The notes under the pieces were generated by a model. That model was given only the letters and a program-made list of their open reading frames with translations. It searched no databases and had not been told where the DNA came from. The position numbers and the translations under genes are program-made. Shown piece after piece: positions 10,665 to 23,680 of a stretch of DNA of 64,000 nucleotides. This DNA is from Immersiella caudata (lineage: Eukaryota > Ascomycota > Sordariomycetes > Sordariales > Lasiosphaeriaceae), in the NCBI GenBank assembly GCA_030512335.1, contig JAULSU010000004.1:2542001-2606000 (forward strand), in the 5' to 3' direction. Numbering within the stretch: the first letter of the stretch is position 1; each line of letters begins with the position of its first letter.

Positions 10665-13600
10665 CTCCGCTGCCAATGTTGGCTGCTCATGGTCAAATGG
10701 CTTAAGAGTGGTATCGTCTTCACCTGCGGGTGGCGACCCAGGTGGCGAAGCAGCTTCCGACCCTTCGGGGGTATCGTTGAGAAGTTCAGCAATAGAATCC
10801 GTATCGCTCATCAACGGTGGGGGCGGTATGTCGTCGTCGTCAACCTCCTCGATACTGTTTGCTTCATTACCGAAACCAATCTTGCGAAGGAAGTTCTGCG
10901 TTACCGCAATCTCGGACGTTGTCCGCTTCTTCTTTCTTGAGCTGATGTAGTCAGCAATCAGCGAAACACCACGGGGCGTCCACGCTGCAAGGTTCTCCTC
11001 CCCTTTGACGTAGTCATGCTGGCTGCTCATCCGCCACAGGTCGCCCACGCGCTTGATGGGTGCCGGTCGCATCTGCAGCGTAAACACCCCGGTTGAGCAG
11101 TGCACGAACCGGACGTTTTGCCAGAGGGCTGTGAGCATTGATGTCTGCCGGACGAAGGAGCGCGACACTATCTGGACGCATACGTTCATCGAAAACTTCA
11201 TCGGTTCGGCAAGCTTTTCGGAGCTAATCTCCCACGATACTGTCATCTGGACGCGGTACTTATCCGCCGTGACCCGGTCGAGGAGAAGAGAGTCGTGTAA
11301 GCTAGAGTCCCACTGGCCAATCATGGTGATGCTTCGAGTGCCATTTGCGTTGGTCCGGAAAACGGGCTTGGAAGACAGCTTTAGGTGGAGGTTAGGGCTA
11401 GTCGAGCCCATGTCGGGCGTTTTGCCTGCGGTGTCCAGCAGCTGTATCTTCCCAACCCGCATTGCGGTGACATCGTCCCATGGTAGTGCATCGCCAGAGC
11501 TATGTATAAGATTGATAGCAATCCGCCTCTGCAGTCCTTGGTGGAGGTGGAAAGTTCCGGCGTCGAGCTCGCTGGTCTGAGCAACTTCCACGGGCGCATA
11601 GTTTCCCTCTTCGTTCAACTCCAGAATCTGTACGCGGGCCAGCAGATCGTGCTTTTCTTCAGTAAAGAACTGCGACTCGTTGAGTCTCGCACCCCTTCCA
11701 CCAGCCCGGGAAGCAGGAACCGCATCTCGCATATCGTCCCAACTGAGCAACTTGTCAAGGTGCATCGCCGACACCCTAGCAAAGATGGCCACCCTCAAGG
11801 TCGTCTCGGGTGGCGCAAATAACGGCACGCTCATGCTATGAACGCTCTCAAACCGGATTGGCCCCTCGTCGAAGTCCTTGATCATCTGCGTGGTCGTGAT
11901 TCCATCCTCTTCCGAAATGCCAGGAATGAACAACTGAGCATGCACCTCCGTGCCCTCGCGCTCCGCAAAGCCAATCATCTCGTGCATAACGACATTGAAC
12001 TTGAGCGTGTTGGTCGGCGCTCGGGCGCTAGATGGCTCCAAGGCCAGCTTAATGATACCGATAGCGTGTGATGTATGTGGTGAAAAGACGTCGATCGTAA
12101 AATCCTGGACCCTGCAGTCAAACACAGCCTTGAGTGGGATGTCTGCCTCGCCCACCAGAGTGAACTGCGGCATGCACATCTCCACAAACGGGTTGTCCAA
12201 GCTGAGATGGCGTGCGTATTCCGGCTGGTCGAGGTACTGATACATCTGGCGCATTTGCCGGACGCGGTCGTGGAGCTTCTCAATGCTCCAGAGATGTACC
12301 ACGCTGTGCTTGTAGTCGATGACGCGCACGCCGATGCAAGGCTTAGGAGCCTCTTCAAGAGCAATGTCGTCCCCCTCGCCAGTCAGCCCATTAAGAACCA
12401 TGTCGTAGGAAGAGCACAAAACATGGCCAATGTCAACCACGGTAAACTGAAAAACAACGCTCTCCTCAAGCTCGTGGCTCATGATCTGCGCCTCTTTCAG
12501 CGTTGCCGCATGCTGCAAGACCGCCTCAGCCATCTGCACGTAATGTCGACCCTTCCAGTGCCTCACAACCTCCTTTGCTCGCGCGATCTCGTCCTCTGAC
12601 AACTTCGGGTTGGCCTTGGGTCTCTTGAGTGGGTCCAACTTTTCCATCTTCTCCTCAAACTCCCTTCGCTGGACCTCAAGTTGCTTCTGCATGTCAGCCT
12701 TGAGCTGCACGAGCGTCTCCTCCATCTTGGCCTTCTCCTTCTTGATCTCTTCAACTTCCACGTTCGCCACCTCGGCACTCTTAAGTTGATCACGGAACTC
12801 CTCCTTTTGCTTCTCAAGCTGCGTCTGCATCCCCTCGCGGATCTCACGTAACCTATCCTCTGCGCCGCCTTGCTTTGGCGTGGATGGCACCGTGAGCACA
12901 GTGTCGAGAGAGAAGTTGTCGAGAGTTCCTGTCGACATGTACTTCTCTCTGACTGGGAAGGAAGCCATGGACTCCAGGTCTTCGTCCCGGCCATTGACAC
13001 GCTCGGCTCGAGCCCGCTGCACATCCTCGAAGAGCGCATTGAGCTCCTCATCTGTAAGCTTCGCAAAGTTTTGATCTGTCCCGAGAATTGCACCGGCAGC
13101 CTCTCTGCGCGCAAACGACCAGTCAGACTCCCTCGCATTTCGCAGATACCCAGCGGGGGAGTCTGGACGGCTATCCCCAAACTCCGACACAGCTGTGCTA
13201 TAACTGCGCTCGTGCCCCGGCCTGGGACTGGGCGTTGGCGATGGGGATGTGGGCTTATCCAAATTCTGCAGTTGATTGATCGTGACCGATTGCCGCAAAA
13301 GACTCTGCTCTGCACGCTCTGCTCTTTCCGCCCTTGCCTCCAAAGGATGGTTGAATCTGAAGATGTGGAAATCGCCAAGGATGATACGGTATCCCGAGTG
13401 CAGTCTCTTAGGTTCTGTCACGCGTTTCCCGTTGACCATGACAGCCGCGCCTTCCTTCGGGATGACCGTGACCGTTCCATCCGGGGCGTTCTCAAAGGAG
13501 CAGTGCTCATGCAGAATCCTCGAGCCGTTGAGACGAATGTTGGCTTGGTGGTCGGCGTTCGACTCCACGTTCCCCACAGTAGTAGTGCCAGGCTTGAGGT

Positions 13601-15219
13601 TGTAAACCAGGCACTCGGCCAGGAGTGGGTCATCCGACAAATTGACCAGATGAGGCATCTTCTTCGGTGTGGACATACCGATGAAACCCTTTTCGATGCT
13701 GATGCCCAGCTCCTCTAGAGCAGCTTCTCTCTCCTTGTGGATTTCTTCTGTCTTCGCCAGCTTCTGCTCCCAGGTCTGGTTAAGATCCTGCAGAAGCTTC
13801 TCGCTTTGATCGAGCTGCTCTGCAATCTCTGCTTTGGAGACCTTTTTGATGGTGCCGTCGGCCTGGGTGATGCTGACGATCTGCTGCTCCAGAGGTGTTC
13901 CTTCCGCGTAGACCTCTTCTTGCGGGACAGGAGTGCCACCAATGCCGCCACCTCCGCCGAGTTTGCTGCGCAGGACCGCCAGTTCTTCTTTGAGTTCTCT
14001 GATCATCCGGGCATTGGCGTCTTCGTTGATCACCGCGTGGTTCTTGATGCGTTTTGCGGAGTCGGCATAACGAAGCGTACTAAGCGTCTCGTCGTAGTTG
14101 ATGTCCGCTGGACTGATGGCTGCTATCATGGCCGTCATACTGTTGCCTCCTAGCGAGTCTTTCAGTAACCAGGTGAGGACACTGTCTCGATATGGAACCT
14201 GCGCGGCGCCGGCTCCCTTCTTTTTCTTGCCGGTGGAAAGATCTGCAAGGGCTGCAATCACACGGCCGAGTGTTGATAGTGATCGGTTGATTTCGGCTCC
14301 TTCCTTCAGGCGAGCTCCTGTTGCGCCCGTTGATGTTGCTCTTTCTGAACCTGCCAAATCTACCAGACTGATCTTGGCCGCCTTCTCCATGGCCATCTTG
14401 GTCTCAGGGTCAAATCTTTTTTGCGTCAGCATTAGCGTAAACACGGCGTGACTTCGACTCGAGGTTTCGTTCATGTTTGTCGCCGCCACCGTTCTCGCTT
14501 TGTTGCCTTCGTCCATCAGATGCTCAATTTCCTGGAAACTCCCAACAACCAGCTTCGCCAAATCCTCAACATAGGGACCTGTCGACGGATGTTCTCGGAC
14601 CTTTAGATTTCCTTTATTTGCCGGGTTGAGGAGATCTCGCACTCGTTCGTTGTAGATTTCCAGGTACGACACCTCCACTGTGCACCTCAAGTTCTTGTCA
14701 GACTGCATCTGATCTATCCTCTTGAACATATCCTGGCATATACTGGGGATGATACCAGCATCCTTGCCATAACCCATCATCGAATACGACTTGCCAGAGC
14801 CCGTCTGGCCGTATGCGAAGATACAGTTGTTGTATCCCTGGAAAGCATTGTCGAGCAGCGGTTTCCCCAGATCCTCGTGTAGGTTCCCCTGACCGGCATA
14901 ATTCGGGGCATTCTTGTCAAAGGACCAGTACGACTTGTCAAATGCGAAGACTTTCTGGCCATGGTCTTTTCCCGCTTTCCCTCCGGCTCGTTCGGCAGCA
15001 TCAGGCGGTGGCGTCAGGATCGTCTGGTTATCTTTCATTTCCACGATGCATTTTGCACCGCGGTCATGTTCTGCAAGCCATCGCGTCAGCTCGTCCCCGA
15101 TCTTCTCCCTTAAAAAAACAGCAACAAGGCCTCTACTTACCTCTTCCATTGAAAGGCCGAACTCTGACTACCACCTTGATGTTACCACCTCCCCCTCCTG
15201 GGGCGCCGCCGGGCGCCAT
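9786..15219 (-). CDS. uncA: Kinesin-3 motor (Unc104/KIF1/UncA type) with FHA and PH domains
   Basis: A 1787-aa plus-end microtubule motor; relatives carry early endosomes and vesicles in hyphae. Two exons: 15219-15141 and 15070-9786. The first exon encodes a Gly-rich start and [14 protein letters not shown]. The intron joins it to [16 protein letters not shown]; without it the beta1 strand of the motor is lost. Motor motifs are the P-loop GQTGSGKS (114-121), SSRSH (about 230) and DLAGSE (about 263). An FHA domain lies around 520-595 ([10 protein letters not shown]). Coiled-coil stretches occur near 390-480 and 700-800, followed by the conserved kinesin-3 central region. A Glu-Pro/Glu-Leu repeat covers about 1494-1550. 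A C-terminal PH domain (about 1610-1770) starts at [20 protein letters not shown] and would bind phosphoinositides on cargo. Domain order matches Unc104 rather than other kinesins. Confidence 0.95.
10523..10668 (-). repeat. Coding hexanucleotide minisatellite in the kinesin-3 gene
   Basis: A tandem array of GGCTCT (plus-strand view) with AGCTCT and TGCTCT variants at one end. On the coding strand it reads as Glu-Pro, then Glu-Leu and Glu-Gln pairs, between the central region and the PH domain. As the unit is six bases, copy-number change never breaks the frame. Confidence 0.95.
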
Positions 15220-16389
15220 GGTCGCAAGCTCGAGGGTGTCGCTGGTGAAGGGCTACCAGGATGCAGCCCCTAAAACGCTTGCGACCCGCGGTGCGTCGTC
15301 ACTGTGACGGTTGATTCAGAGCCCGCGGCTCCCGGCTCCTCCTCACTGAGCAAGTCGGTAGTGCGCGCTGCGGTGCTGCTGAAGCCCTCGATTTCCCACG
15401 GCCGCGAAACAACACGCGCGTGCATCCCTTCCGTCGCAGAGATAGATGAGTCGCAGCCTCAGTCGGAAACGCCGGGCTGGTGCGTTTCGCGGTGGTCCTC
15501 CGAAACTGTGGCGGTGGTGGAGAGCGGTGGACTGTCTAGGTTAATCGCTAATCGAGATTGCTGGTGGGTGCTGGGCCTGAGCCACAGATGCGGACGGTCA
15601 AGCGTCCGGGCTGCTCGCGTCCAAGAAAATGCAGGATTTGCTGTCGCGAAGAACTCAGGGGTCGGTAAATACGTCGGTTGTGATGTTTGGGAGAGGTTGT
15701 TGCCAGGCGTTGCATGCCAGAGGTGGTGGTGACTCCAGAGGTTGAATTCCCAGCAGGGTGGGCCTGTCAACAAAATTTGGGTCGACGGGAAGACGCGAGG
15801 CGCGCCCGCTTTCGAGGGTCCGCGAGGCACACGCAGGTGAGCATTCGCCGCTGCAGGGAATCTGGGCCAGCGGGAACGACGCCTGATTGGATGGAAGACA
15901 CTTCGTCATTGCTGGAAATTAAGCTTCCTTCACGTGTCAATCACGCCCCTTCTGCATAAATGGGCCAGAGATGGGCAATTACGGTTCGTGCCTGAAATGG
16001 GATGCCGGTTATTGGCGATCATCAAAACTACGTATGACTCTATCGTGCCCCTTTCGCGTTTCCTGGATTTCAGGGGCAGCGGCAACGTCATCTTCGTTGT
16101 TTCATGATGTTTGTTTAACAATCGCATTCTGGTCGAGGCCATGAGGGTACATGGAGTTACCAACCCGAGCCCTCTCGAAACAACTGATCTGGTTGACAAT
16201 CAGTTGATATTGATATCAATAGAGTTCTGGATGGTCATATAAAAAGACAGATCCAAATTCTATCAACTTATACAACCAGAACCGGGATGCATCATTCTGC
16301 AAGGTTACACAACCAGATACCAGACCCTTTCCACGTTTTTCGACAGTTCCTACTCTGAATGCGCATATTTCAGAAGCATCCCAAAGGGC
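15220..16389. other. Intergenic region upstream of the kinesin and downstream of the aminopeptidase
   Basis: This holds the promoter and leader of the kinesin gene and the 3' region of the aminopeptidase gene. Reading frames here look non-coding, and I see no RNA gene or mobile element. Confidence 0.4.
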
Positions 16390-18751
16390 TCAGGCAGATG
16401 CCAGTCCAAGGTCCTTCTCCACCATCTGACGGCAGATTGGGTGGTAGAAATCGCGGTTCTTCTCAAAGGTCTTGAGTGCCAACTCACGGTCGACCTTATT
16501 CAAGCTCTTGAAGAGCGGTCGGACAAATTTCATCCGTCCGACTTCCCCAAGAAGGTCAGCAACGCCTTGGTACGAGCTGATGTCCTTGGCTTGCATGGCG
16601 ATTTGGTAGTAAACAGTCTTGAGCTCCGCGTTCTTGGTATTCAGGAGACCGTAGGCCTTGCCCAGCGCTTGCTGTTTTTGTGTAAGTAAGCCGCTTTTAT
16701 TGCAACAAGGATAAGGTAATCAAAGGGAACGTACCGCCTTCTCCACCGTCAGGGGCGTCTGGAAGTCTTGCACAGTATCGAGGAACACCAGGACTTGGTT
16801 GCCCGTCCATGAAGAAATATCCTCAGGACTCGGCGAAAAGTCCGCTTGCTTCCACTTCTCCGCCAGTGCATAGCACACGTCAGCAAGCGAGGTGTCGAAC
16901 TCGGGCTTGGGTGGCAGGCCCGGAGTGTAAAAACGGCCCTCCCAGTCGATAGACGCGATCTTATCCTTGAGGCTCATGTACTCAGGAGCATTGAAGAACT
17001 CGAGGAAGGTTTCTTTAAACTCGAATGAGTCCAGCGACTTGTTCGACCACTTGTCGAAGTAGTGGGGAATAAATTTGTCGAAGTTCTCCCTCCCTACAAG
17101 GCCATCAAGGTAGTAGACAAAGTGGAAGCCCTTTTCGTAAGGTACCGTGCTGAAAGCATCGTCGGGGTCAATTCCTTTATGACTGATGCATAGCTTGGTG
17201 AACTCGTGGTCCTTGCCGTAGCTGTTGACAGCCTCCTCTTTGCATCGCTCTTTGTCAGTTTAATGGATCTTGATTGTTCATGGGAGCAACCTACCGAGTG
17301 CAGACCAGCCCCTGATAGCAGAGAAGTCAAAATAAGCGTTGTTCTGGTGAATGGTGGCCAAGATGCGGCGCTCAAGATACATGGTCCATCCCTCGTTCAG
17401 CCAGCTGTTGACATTATCAGTGTTCGAAGCCCCCGAGGCTTGTCAAGCAAACCAGACAGGCGTTCATCACTCACAAGTGTTCCCAGCTGCAACTCGTGAC
17501 CAGATTGCCAGACCAGCTGTGAGCCAACTCGTGAGCAATGACATCGATGTTTTGACGATCACCGCTAATAATGGTTGGAGTGGCGAACGTGTATATCGGA
17601 TTCTCCATCCCTGGCAACTGTCAGCCGTGCCTCATCAGACATCGGTTGGAGCAGAACGAACCTCCGTAGGGGAAGCTGGGCGGCAGTACGAGCACATTGT
17701 ACTCTCCCCATCGGTCTGTGATAAATATTAGCTCATTATCCTCCTTTGGGGGATCCTCTGCTGCCTCGGGAGTAGAATCTTCTCGCGGCCCCAGAGACAA
17801 CAGTCAAAGAACAAGCCGGGAAGAAAACCGCTCCATGATTCACTCACATGGAAAGACAATCTTCTCGGCAGCGTCGAGAAACTTATCCATATCGTCCTCT
17901 AACTCCCACTTTGACGCCGCTAGCTCGTTCGGGCCGGTGGCAACAGCAGAACACCTGCCAATCTTGGCCTCAGCGATGTCGCCAGAGGCCAGGGCAAAGA
18001 GATACGAGGGGATCGGAACCTTTTGCTCAAATTTGTAGAGCGTCTCGGGGCCCTCGCCTTCGGTACCCTTGCTGACGCCGCTGGCAACGACGACGTGAGG
18101 ACTGGTGATATTGAAGTTGTAGGTGCTCTTGACATCCGGGGTATCCTGGCACGGGAACAACGAGCGTGCGTGGATGGCTTGGCATTGACTGAACATGAAA
18201 GGGGCTTTCTTGTTGCTTGTCTGCGCTGGAGTCAACCATTGAAGAGCAGTGCACTTGTCGGTCGTGGCCAGCTCAATCTCCAACTTGACAACCTCGCCCT
18301 TTGCAGCGCCCTCTGGCACAGCAATATGGACTGGTGACCCATCAGCGCCGACGCGGTCCTTGATCTCCCATTTCGAAGGACTTGAGTTCAGCTTGATGGA
18401 GGATACATCAAGGAAGCTAGAGTCGAGGACGATTTCCTTGCTGCCCCTGTCGGTCTGCGACTCAAGCTCCAGCACGACCGAGCCGTGCAAACGCTTGGCT
18501 TCAAACTCGATCTTCAAATTCGCCGTGGTGTGCCTTGTCCTCCAGGCGTCACAATTGGACAATGTGTTCGGGTCTCTGATAGGCGCCATGGCTGCAGCGC
18601 CCCAACCAAACCAGCGATGCCGCGATGATGCTGTTGATCTCTGGGCAAGGGAGTTGGCGGTTTCTCGAGCAAACGTGGCCCTCCTTCCAAGCTGTAAAAA
18701 TCCCCACATGGAAATCCTGTCTCTCACCCGTCTGCGCCCGATGAAGCCCAA
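16390..18751 (-). CDS. Leukotriene A4 hydrolase-type zinc aminopeptidase (M1 family)
   Basis: Six exons: 18751-17848, 17715-17662, 17610-17475, 17404-17295, 17237-16735 and 16671-16390. All phases close, giving 662 aa. It is a metallo-aminopeptidase, with possible epoxide hydrolase activity as in yeast Lap2 and mammalian LTA4H. The exopeptidase motif GGMEN (319-323) precedes HELAH (346-350), with the third zinc ligand E369 in NEGW, the exact HEXXH-X18-E spacing. The LTA4H-type C-terminal helical domain follows and ends KDLGLASA. The first 54 residues are rich in Arg and Ala with few acids and resemble a mitochondrial presequence; a second ATG at 18589 ([12 protein letters not shown]) begins the conserved core, so two forms are possible. 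Introns are 46-132 nt with GT-AG ends. Confidence in family is high; dual localisation is inference. Confidence 0.93.
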
Positions 18752-19259
18752 TAATCGTACCTCGCACCTTCCCTCTTGGTGTCAACGTACGCCCGACCTG
18801 ATAGGCTGATTGGAGTGGTGCATCGAATGACGTTGCGCATGTCACGTGCTTTGTCACGCGGAAGCGGCTCTCGAGCAATTTTGTTTTGCATTCATTTTAC
18901 CACCTCGCTCACCAAATTCTTCACCGCGGTCATTGCAATGCATCTGGGCAGCATCACCAGCCTGCTCTACGACTGCCTGCCCTCTTGATCAGTCGACTTT
19001 CCTTTTTCCTTGGACGAGCAAGAGCCGCGCCAGTAGCGCAGCGATTGCAACCGTCCCAAACTTCAAACGCGAAACATGTTTCAAGCACCAGAAAACGTCC
19101 GCGCTGGCGCTGTGGCTTGGAGCCGCCGAGCGAGCTGGTGGGGCCCAATGCCCCCCCCCACATGGAGCCAGCAAGAGTCTTGCTTCCTCGAAACGAGGAT
19201 TTGAAACTCCATCCCCAGGCGTTGAAGGAACTGAAGGGAATTTTTTCTTGATTTGGCAG

Positions 19260-19277
19260 CGGGTGGGTGGGTGGGTG
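19260..19277 (+). repeat. GGGT tandem array (G-quadruplex motif)
   Basis: Four consecutive GGG runs separated by single T residues, a textbook intramolecular G-quadruplex pattern on the plus strand, in non-coding DNA upstream of the aminopeptidase gene. Confidence 0.7.
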
Positions 19278-22200
19278 AATGGATTTTGGCGTCCTCAAGT
19301 TGGCTTGTTGGTCTGCGCTGTGATGGAAACAGCGCGAAAGGGTGGCGGGCATCAACTAGAGACGAAGTCGTCTCATCACATCATCAACTGTGCCGTGATG
19401 GGACAGCACACTTGTCAAGGAATCCAATAAGACGAAGTCCGTCACCAGGAGATCTGCGGCGTAGTTCACACCGCGGACGGGCAGCACTTTAGGTGACGCA
19501 TAAGTGCCGGGCAAAGATAACCTCCCGTCGCGGAGCCCTTCCGGCCCCTGAATGCCAAAGCTGGGCCTCACCTGCACAGCGAGGTCAAGACCATCCCATA
19601 GTGATGGGCGGTGTTTGGATCCTGCGGTTGGAACGCGCGGCTGGGTCTCAAGGTTTGGTTAGACTTGGACTCGGGGCTCGTCACACCAAATCCACGATGT
19701 CGCAACCAACTCCCCGTGCTTACGGCCAAGGGAGATTACACAATGCTTATCATCGTTGGAGGTTATTCCACTCCGTCAGAAGGAGATCATGGATGTCATA
19801 TGAGCGACGTCTGGCCAGGGATTCTCGACAACAGGAAACATTACCTGGGATGATCAACGAAACACAGTGTGAGGACCACCATTCAGCTTGACACAACCAA
19901 AGTCGCGATTTTCTCCAGTTCTCGTGGGTTCTATTCTCTATTCTCCGACTCGCGACATCTACTATTTCCAGTCGTTGAGTTGTCACCTTCCCAATGAGAG
20001 TCAATGCCGCCCAAATGTCGCGGGCGAAGCCACCTACCCAACTTCAGCCAGGGGCAAAGGAAATGAAGAGTTGCTAGCGTCGACAACTGTCAGAACTGAC
20101 AGCGTTGACAGCGATGCTTGATGCAGTCTCGAGTGCGACTCCCAAGGCCACTATCGTTGCCCTGTTATTAATAAAGAAGCCGCGCCCTGAAGGTGTCTGT
20201 TCGCGGTGACAACCCCGCATGGCTAAGAATTGTTAGAGATTGCGACCCGACCCCACGGATTCACCAACATCGATCATCGCGACCCCGCGCCAGAGCTGAA
20301 ATTGCAGGGTGCCGGCGCACGCCGAGCCGTAAAGGAGGTTTCTTTTGACAGCTGCCCGCACAGATATAAGCATGCGCGGGGTGCTATGATAAGATCCGTT
20401 CGCTGCTGATAATATTGCGGTAGTCGAAACGCCTCCGGCAGCGGGCCCATGGTCTGTTAATCTTATCGAGTGTGTCTCGATTCGAGATTGGGCGACGAAG
20501 GCTGGCTTGATGAATCCACCAACTTACGACGACAGCCTGAACCGACTGACGATCCGCGATTGGGGCACCTGGTCGAGATGAGGCATGAAGGGCCGAATGG
20601 GTGATGAGAAGAGCCCTTACACAGTAAAGAGCATCGTCGGATACGTTGCAGGCCGAGCTACGCAGCACGAGGGAAAAGGATGGGATTATCATTATCATAT
20701 GCTGCCTCCTGAAAGCGCGGGCCGCCATGTGGTTTTTCAGTAGAGGGCATTCCGCAATCATCCGCAACGACCCGCAAGCGACCCAAGAGGAGACTCCCCC
20801 ACGGGATGGAAATGCAGCGCGATGTGCCGCTGGAGATAGCATGGTCGATGCAACACCCGCAATAGTACTTGTTAGGTGCTTGCCATCTCTTGTTCTCAAC
20901 CCGTGGTGCCCTAACGGAGATGGCGCACAATTCCAGCATCGGTCGGCCGAGACCGAGCGGAAGTGCTCGCATGCTGCTGCTTCCTGCTGCTGCTTCGGAG
21001 GTTTTGCGCGCCTCCGTCCATCAGAAGATGCATCCGTTTCGTCCAATCTTTTACCCCTTTCTCACGGTCCACCGATTGGTCGCCTCTTGGGTGCGTTCCT
21101 TGGCTATGCTATCCCGTTTCCTCCTGAGTGGATATGGGCTTGGACTTGGTCTTGAACGCACAAGCCCGACGCACTGGAAAGACAGTGCCGATGTGTTTCA
21201 TTGAGAGAAAAAAAAATATCAACTTCACCTTACACGAGGTTCTTTTTCCCAACGAGGCGAGCCCGCTCGAACCGAGGGTAGGGGTCGGGATAGAGTGGCG
21301 CTGCTTCGCCTACAGACAAAGTCCCAGAAGTCCCGTACCCATATCCCCGTTCCTCCCGCGCAAGTACCGGAGCTGGAGCTGGCTCTGGATGGCTGGCCGA
21401 CTGGGGATAGAGTTTGGGTTCCATGATCACCCTCACATTTTCGTGTTTTCTAGAGTTCCCTGTCCCCGGGATACCCGACGGGGACCGTTCCGCGGCCATG
21501 GCGTTTTCCTTTTCTCCAACGGCGAAGCAAATACTGGCAAATCTTCAGGGATGCTGTCTCAGGAACGTTCAATCCCTGTTGAGGTAGAGTTCCCTTTGGA
21601 GGAGCTCTCGCATCTAAGCGAACCACGGCGTGCAGATTTGGCGCGGTCGATACCCTGGCGAGGGTGGTATGTGCTGCGCTGGGGTTTGCTGCAGAAGCGC
21701 AGGCTGCGCCAAGTCAGCGGTGTTCGGGCGAGCCCTCCTCAACCAGATCAAGGCCGAGAAAACGCCCGTGTGGCTGTTTCTTGGTGCTGATCCTTTTTTG
21801 TTTTCTCCTTGCTCAGTCACTGCCAGTTTGGGAACATTGGTGCTACCAACAACAGCAACCAAGGCTGTGAATAATTACAATGTACAGTAGCAGATGCGCC
21901 GCAACAAGTCAAGCGTCGTGCAAGTGCTGAGTGCTTGCAGCATGCGCGTCCATCAAGGGTTTGCGAAGGAGAGAAACAGCGTCGGTGCTGTGCATCAGCC
22001 AGCCGTTCCCCAGCAACTGCTACAGTAACTCGGACGTCTACCTTCACTTACACGACGACGCGGGGCCGGCAGGCACTAAACGACCACTTGCGCATCTTCA
22101 GCGCAAAACCCTCCGATGCGGAGTGGCTCCTTGTGACCAGCAAAAGTATTTCGACGCCCATCCCGCGTGCGCGCTGTGCATCTTGCATCCGCGATCCGTG

Positions 22201-22937
22201 ATATTCTCCGCTTTCCGGTCTTCCTCATTTCGTGGAAACCAGTGGCATTTCGTAAACGGGATGAAGTTGTCTGGAGCTGTCTGACCGGCGATGATCACCC
22301 CGCAAACTCGGAGGCCCGGCGGACGGTGCACGTTCGACAAAAACGTGGTCGCCCAGCCACCTGGACCTCCACCAGAGCGCTAAACTAAGCCCTGAAGACC
22401 GCCGAGCAGAACGGTCAGTATCAGTCCCTCCTTTGCTTATTATCAGCCATACTGTTCAGGGTCACCTGAGACGGCGGACTGCCCCCCTTTAGCGTCTTAG
22501 GGAAGAGAGGGGCACAACTTACAACGAGATCTAGACTCGTTTCCTGCTGCCGGAGTGGACCGGTCTTAACTACCGTCGAGGAGCGAGAAAGCACGCCAGA
22601 AGCCTTGTGGAAGATCCTGAACTCTTTGAAACGGTGCAGAGATCTCTCAACTCCACATGTGCAGCCCTCCGCAGTAGCTTGAGTCTACGCGACCCTCCGT
22701 ACTCGTGCTCGCGATGCCATCATCGCTTCCACATCGACATCCCATATGCCGCGCTGTCCGCGCGTCTCGCATCCGCCTGTAGAAGCTAGTCATGTAAATC
22801 AGTGGCATTTCGCAGCCGAATGGCTGCTCAGCAGGTGTGGTGTATCAGGGACCCAGTGTGGCATGGGAACGCCTCCTCCATCAGACGAACAGGCACCTTG
22901 ATGATTATGGCTATCGTTATCACCACTGCAGCTTCCT

Positions 22938-22961
22938 AGCAGCAGCAGCAGCAGCAGCAGC
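22938..22961 (+). repeat. AGC trinucleotide microsatellite
   Basis: Eight uninterrupted AGC units in the gene-poor region, with no coding frame that I can support around them. Confidence 0.85.
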
Positions 22962-23650
22962 AAAAACAGAAACACTCCAACTTTGGTTCATCACCCCACG
23001 ACTTGGCAGGAAGCGCTGCGCCAGCAGTTCCTGGGGCTCCCTCAGACTTGGACTTGCTGCGCACCCCATCACATCGATACAGGGACCTCTGCGGCTTGAT
23101 GCTACTGCGCAGCAAGTATGTTCTGCTTCAGCGTCGTCAGCAATCCATGACGACGGTCCATCACCATGGAGATCAACACATCACCGCCGCCTCGCATCGC
23201 CTCGCATCAAACACCCGATCCGACATCGCCCTAACGCCTGTCAGTCAACCTGTCAAAAGAAACGTGATACTGCCAAAGTGCAGCAGTAATACCAAGCCAA
23301 CTTCGTATAGCCCGTTATAACAGCGATCATATCAGCCACCAAACCCCAAAACTACACACAAACAAACCTTACCTTTCCCAAACGAAACAGCCCGGCCTAC
23401 CAAATCCGCGCGTTGGGGACGCCAACCCTATGCCTTAGTACCACTGCTATTGCCCATCACACCGCGCAGGTATGAACGTCTGTGGTGAGTGTCTACCCCA
23501 CTGCCACCACCGCCACCGTCAACATCGTACGATGTGTGATGAGGGGGGGGGAAGGTACATCGTGCGCAACAGCCCCCCCTGGGAGGTTAGCCAGACGATG
23601 CAACCCTCCCCCGCCACAGGGAAAGGGTAGCTCCTCCTCTCACTCTGACG

Positions 23651-23680
23651 ACCGACCGCCGACCACCGACCACCGACCAC
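23651..23680 (+). repeat. Short ACCGACC-type tandem repeat
   Basis: Several imperfect copies of a 7-nt ACCGACC/ACCACCG-type unit in non-coding DNA. Confidence 0.6.

Noticed and set aside
20384..21790. Two 220-codon open frames (minus 20384-21046 and plus 21128-21790)
   Set aside because: Their composition is rich in Arg, Ser, Cys and Trp without recognisable motifs or ordered segments, there are no convincing splice sites around them, and they lie in a region where all six frames look alike.
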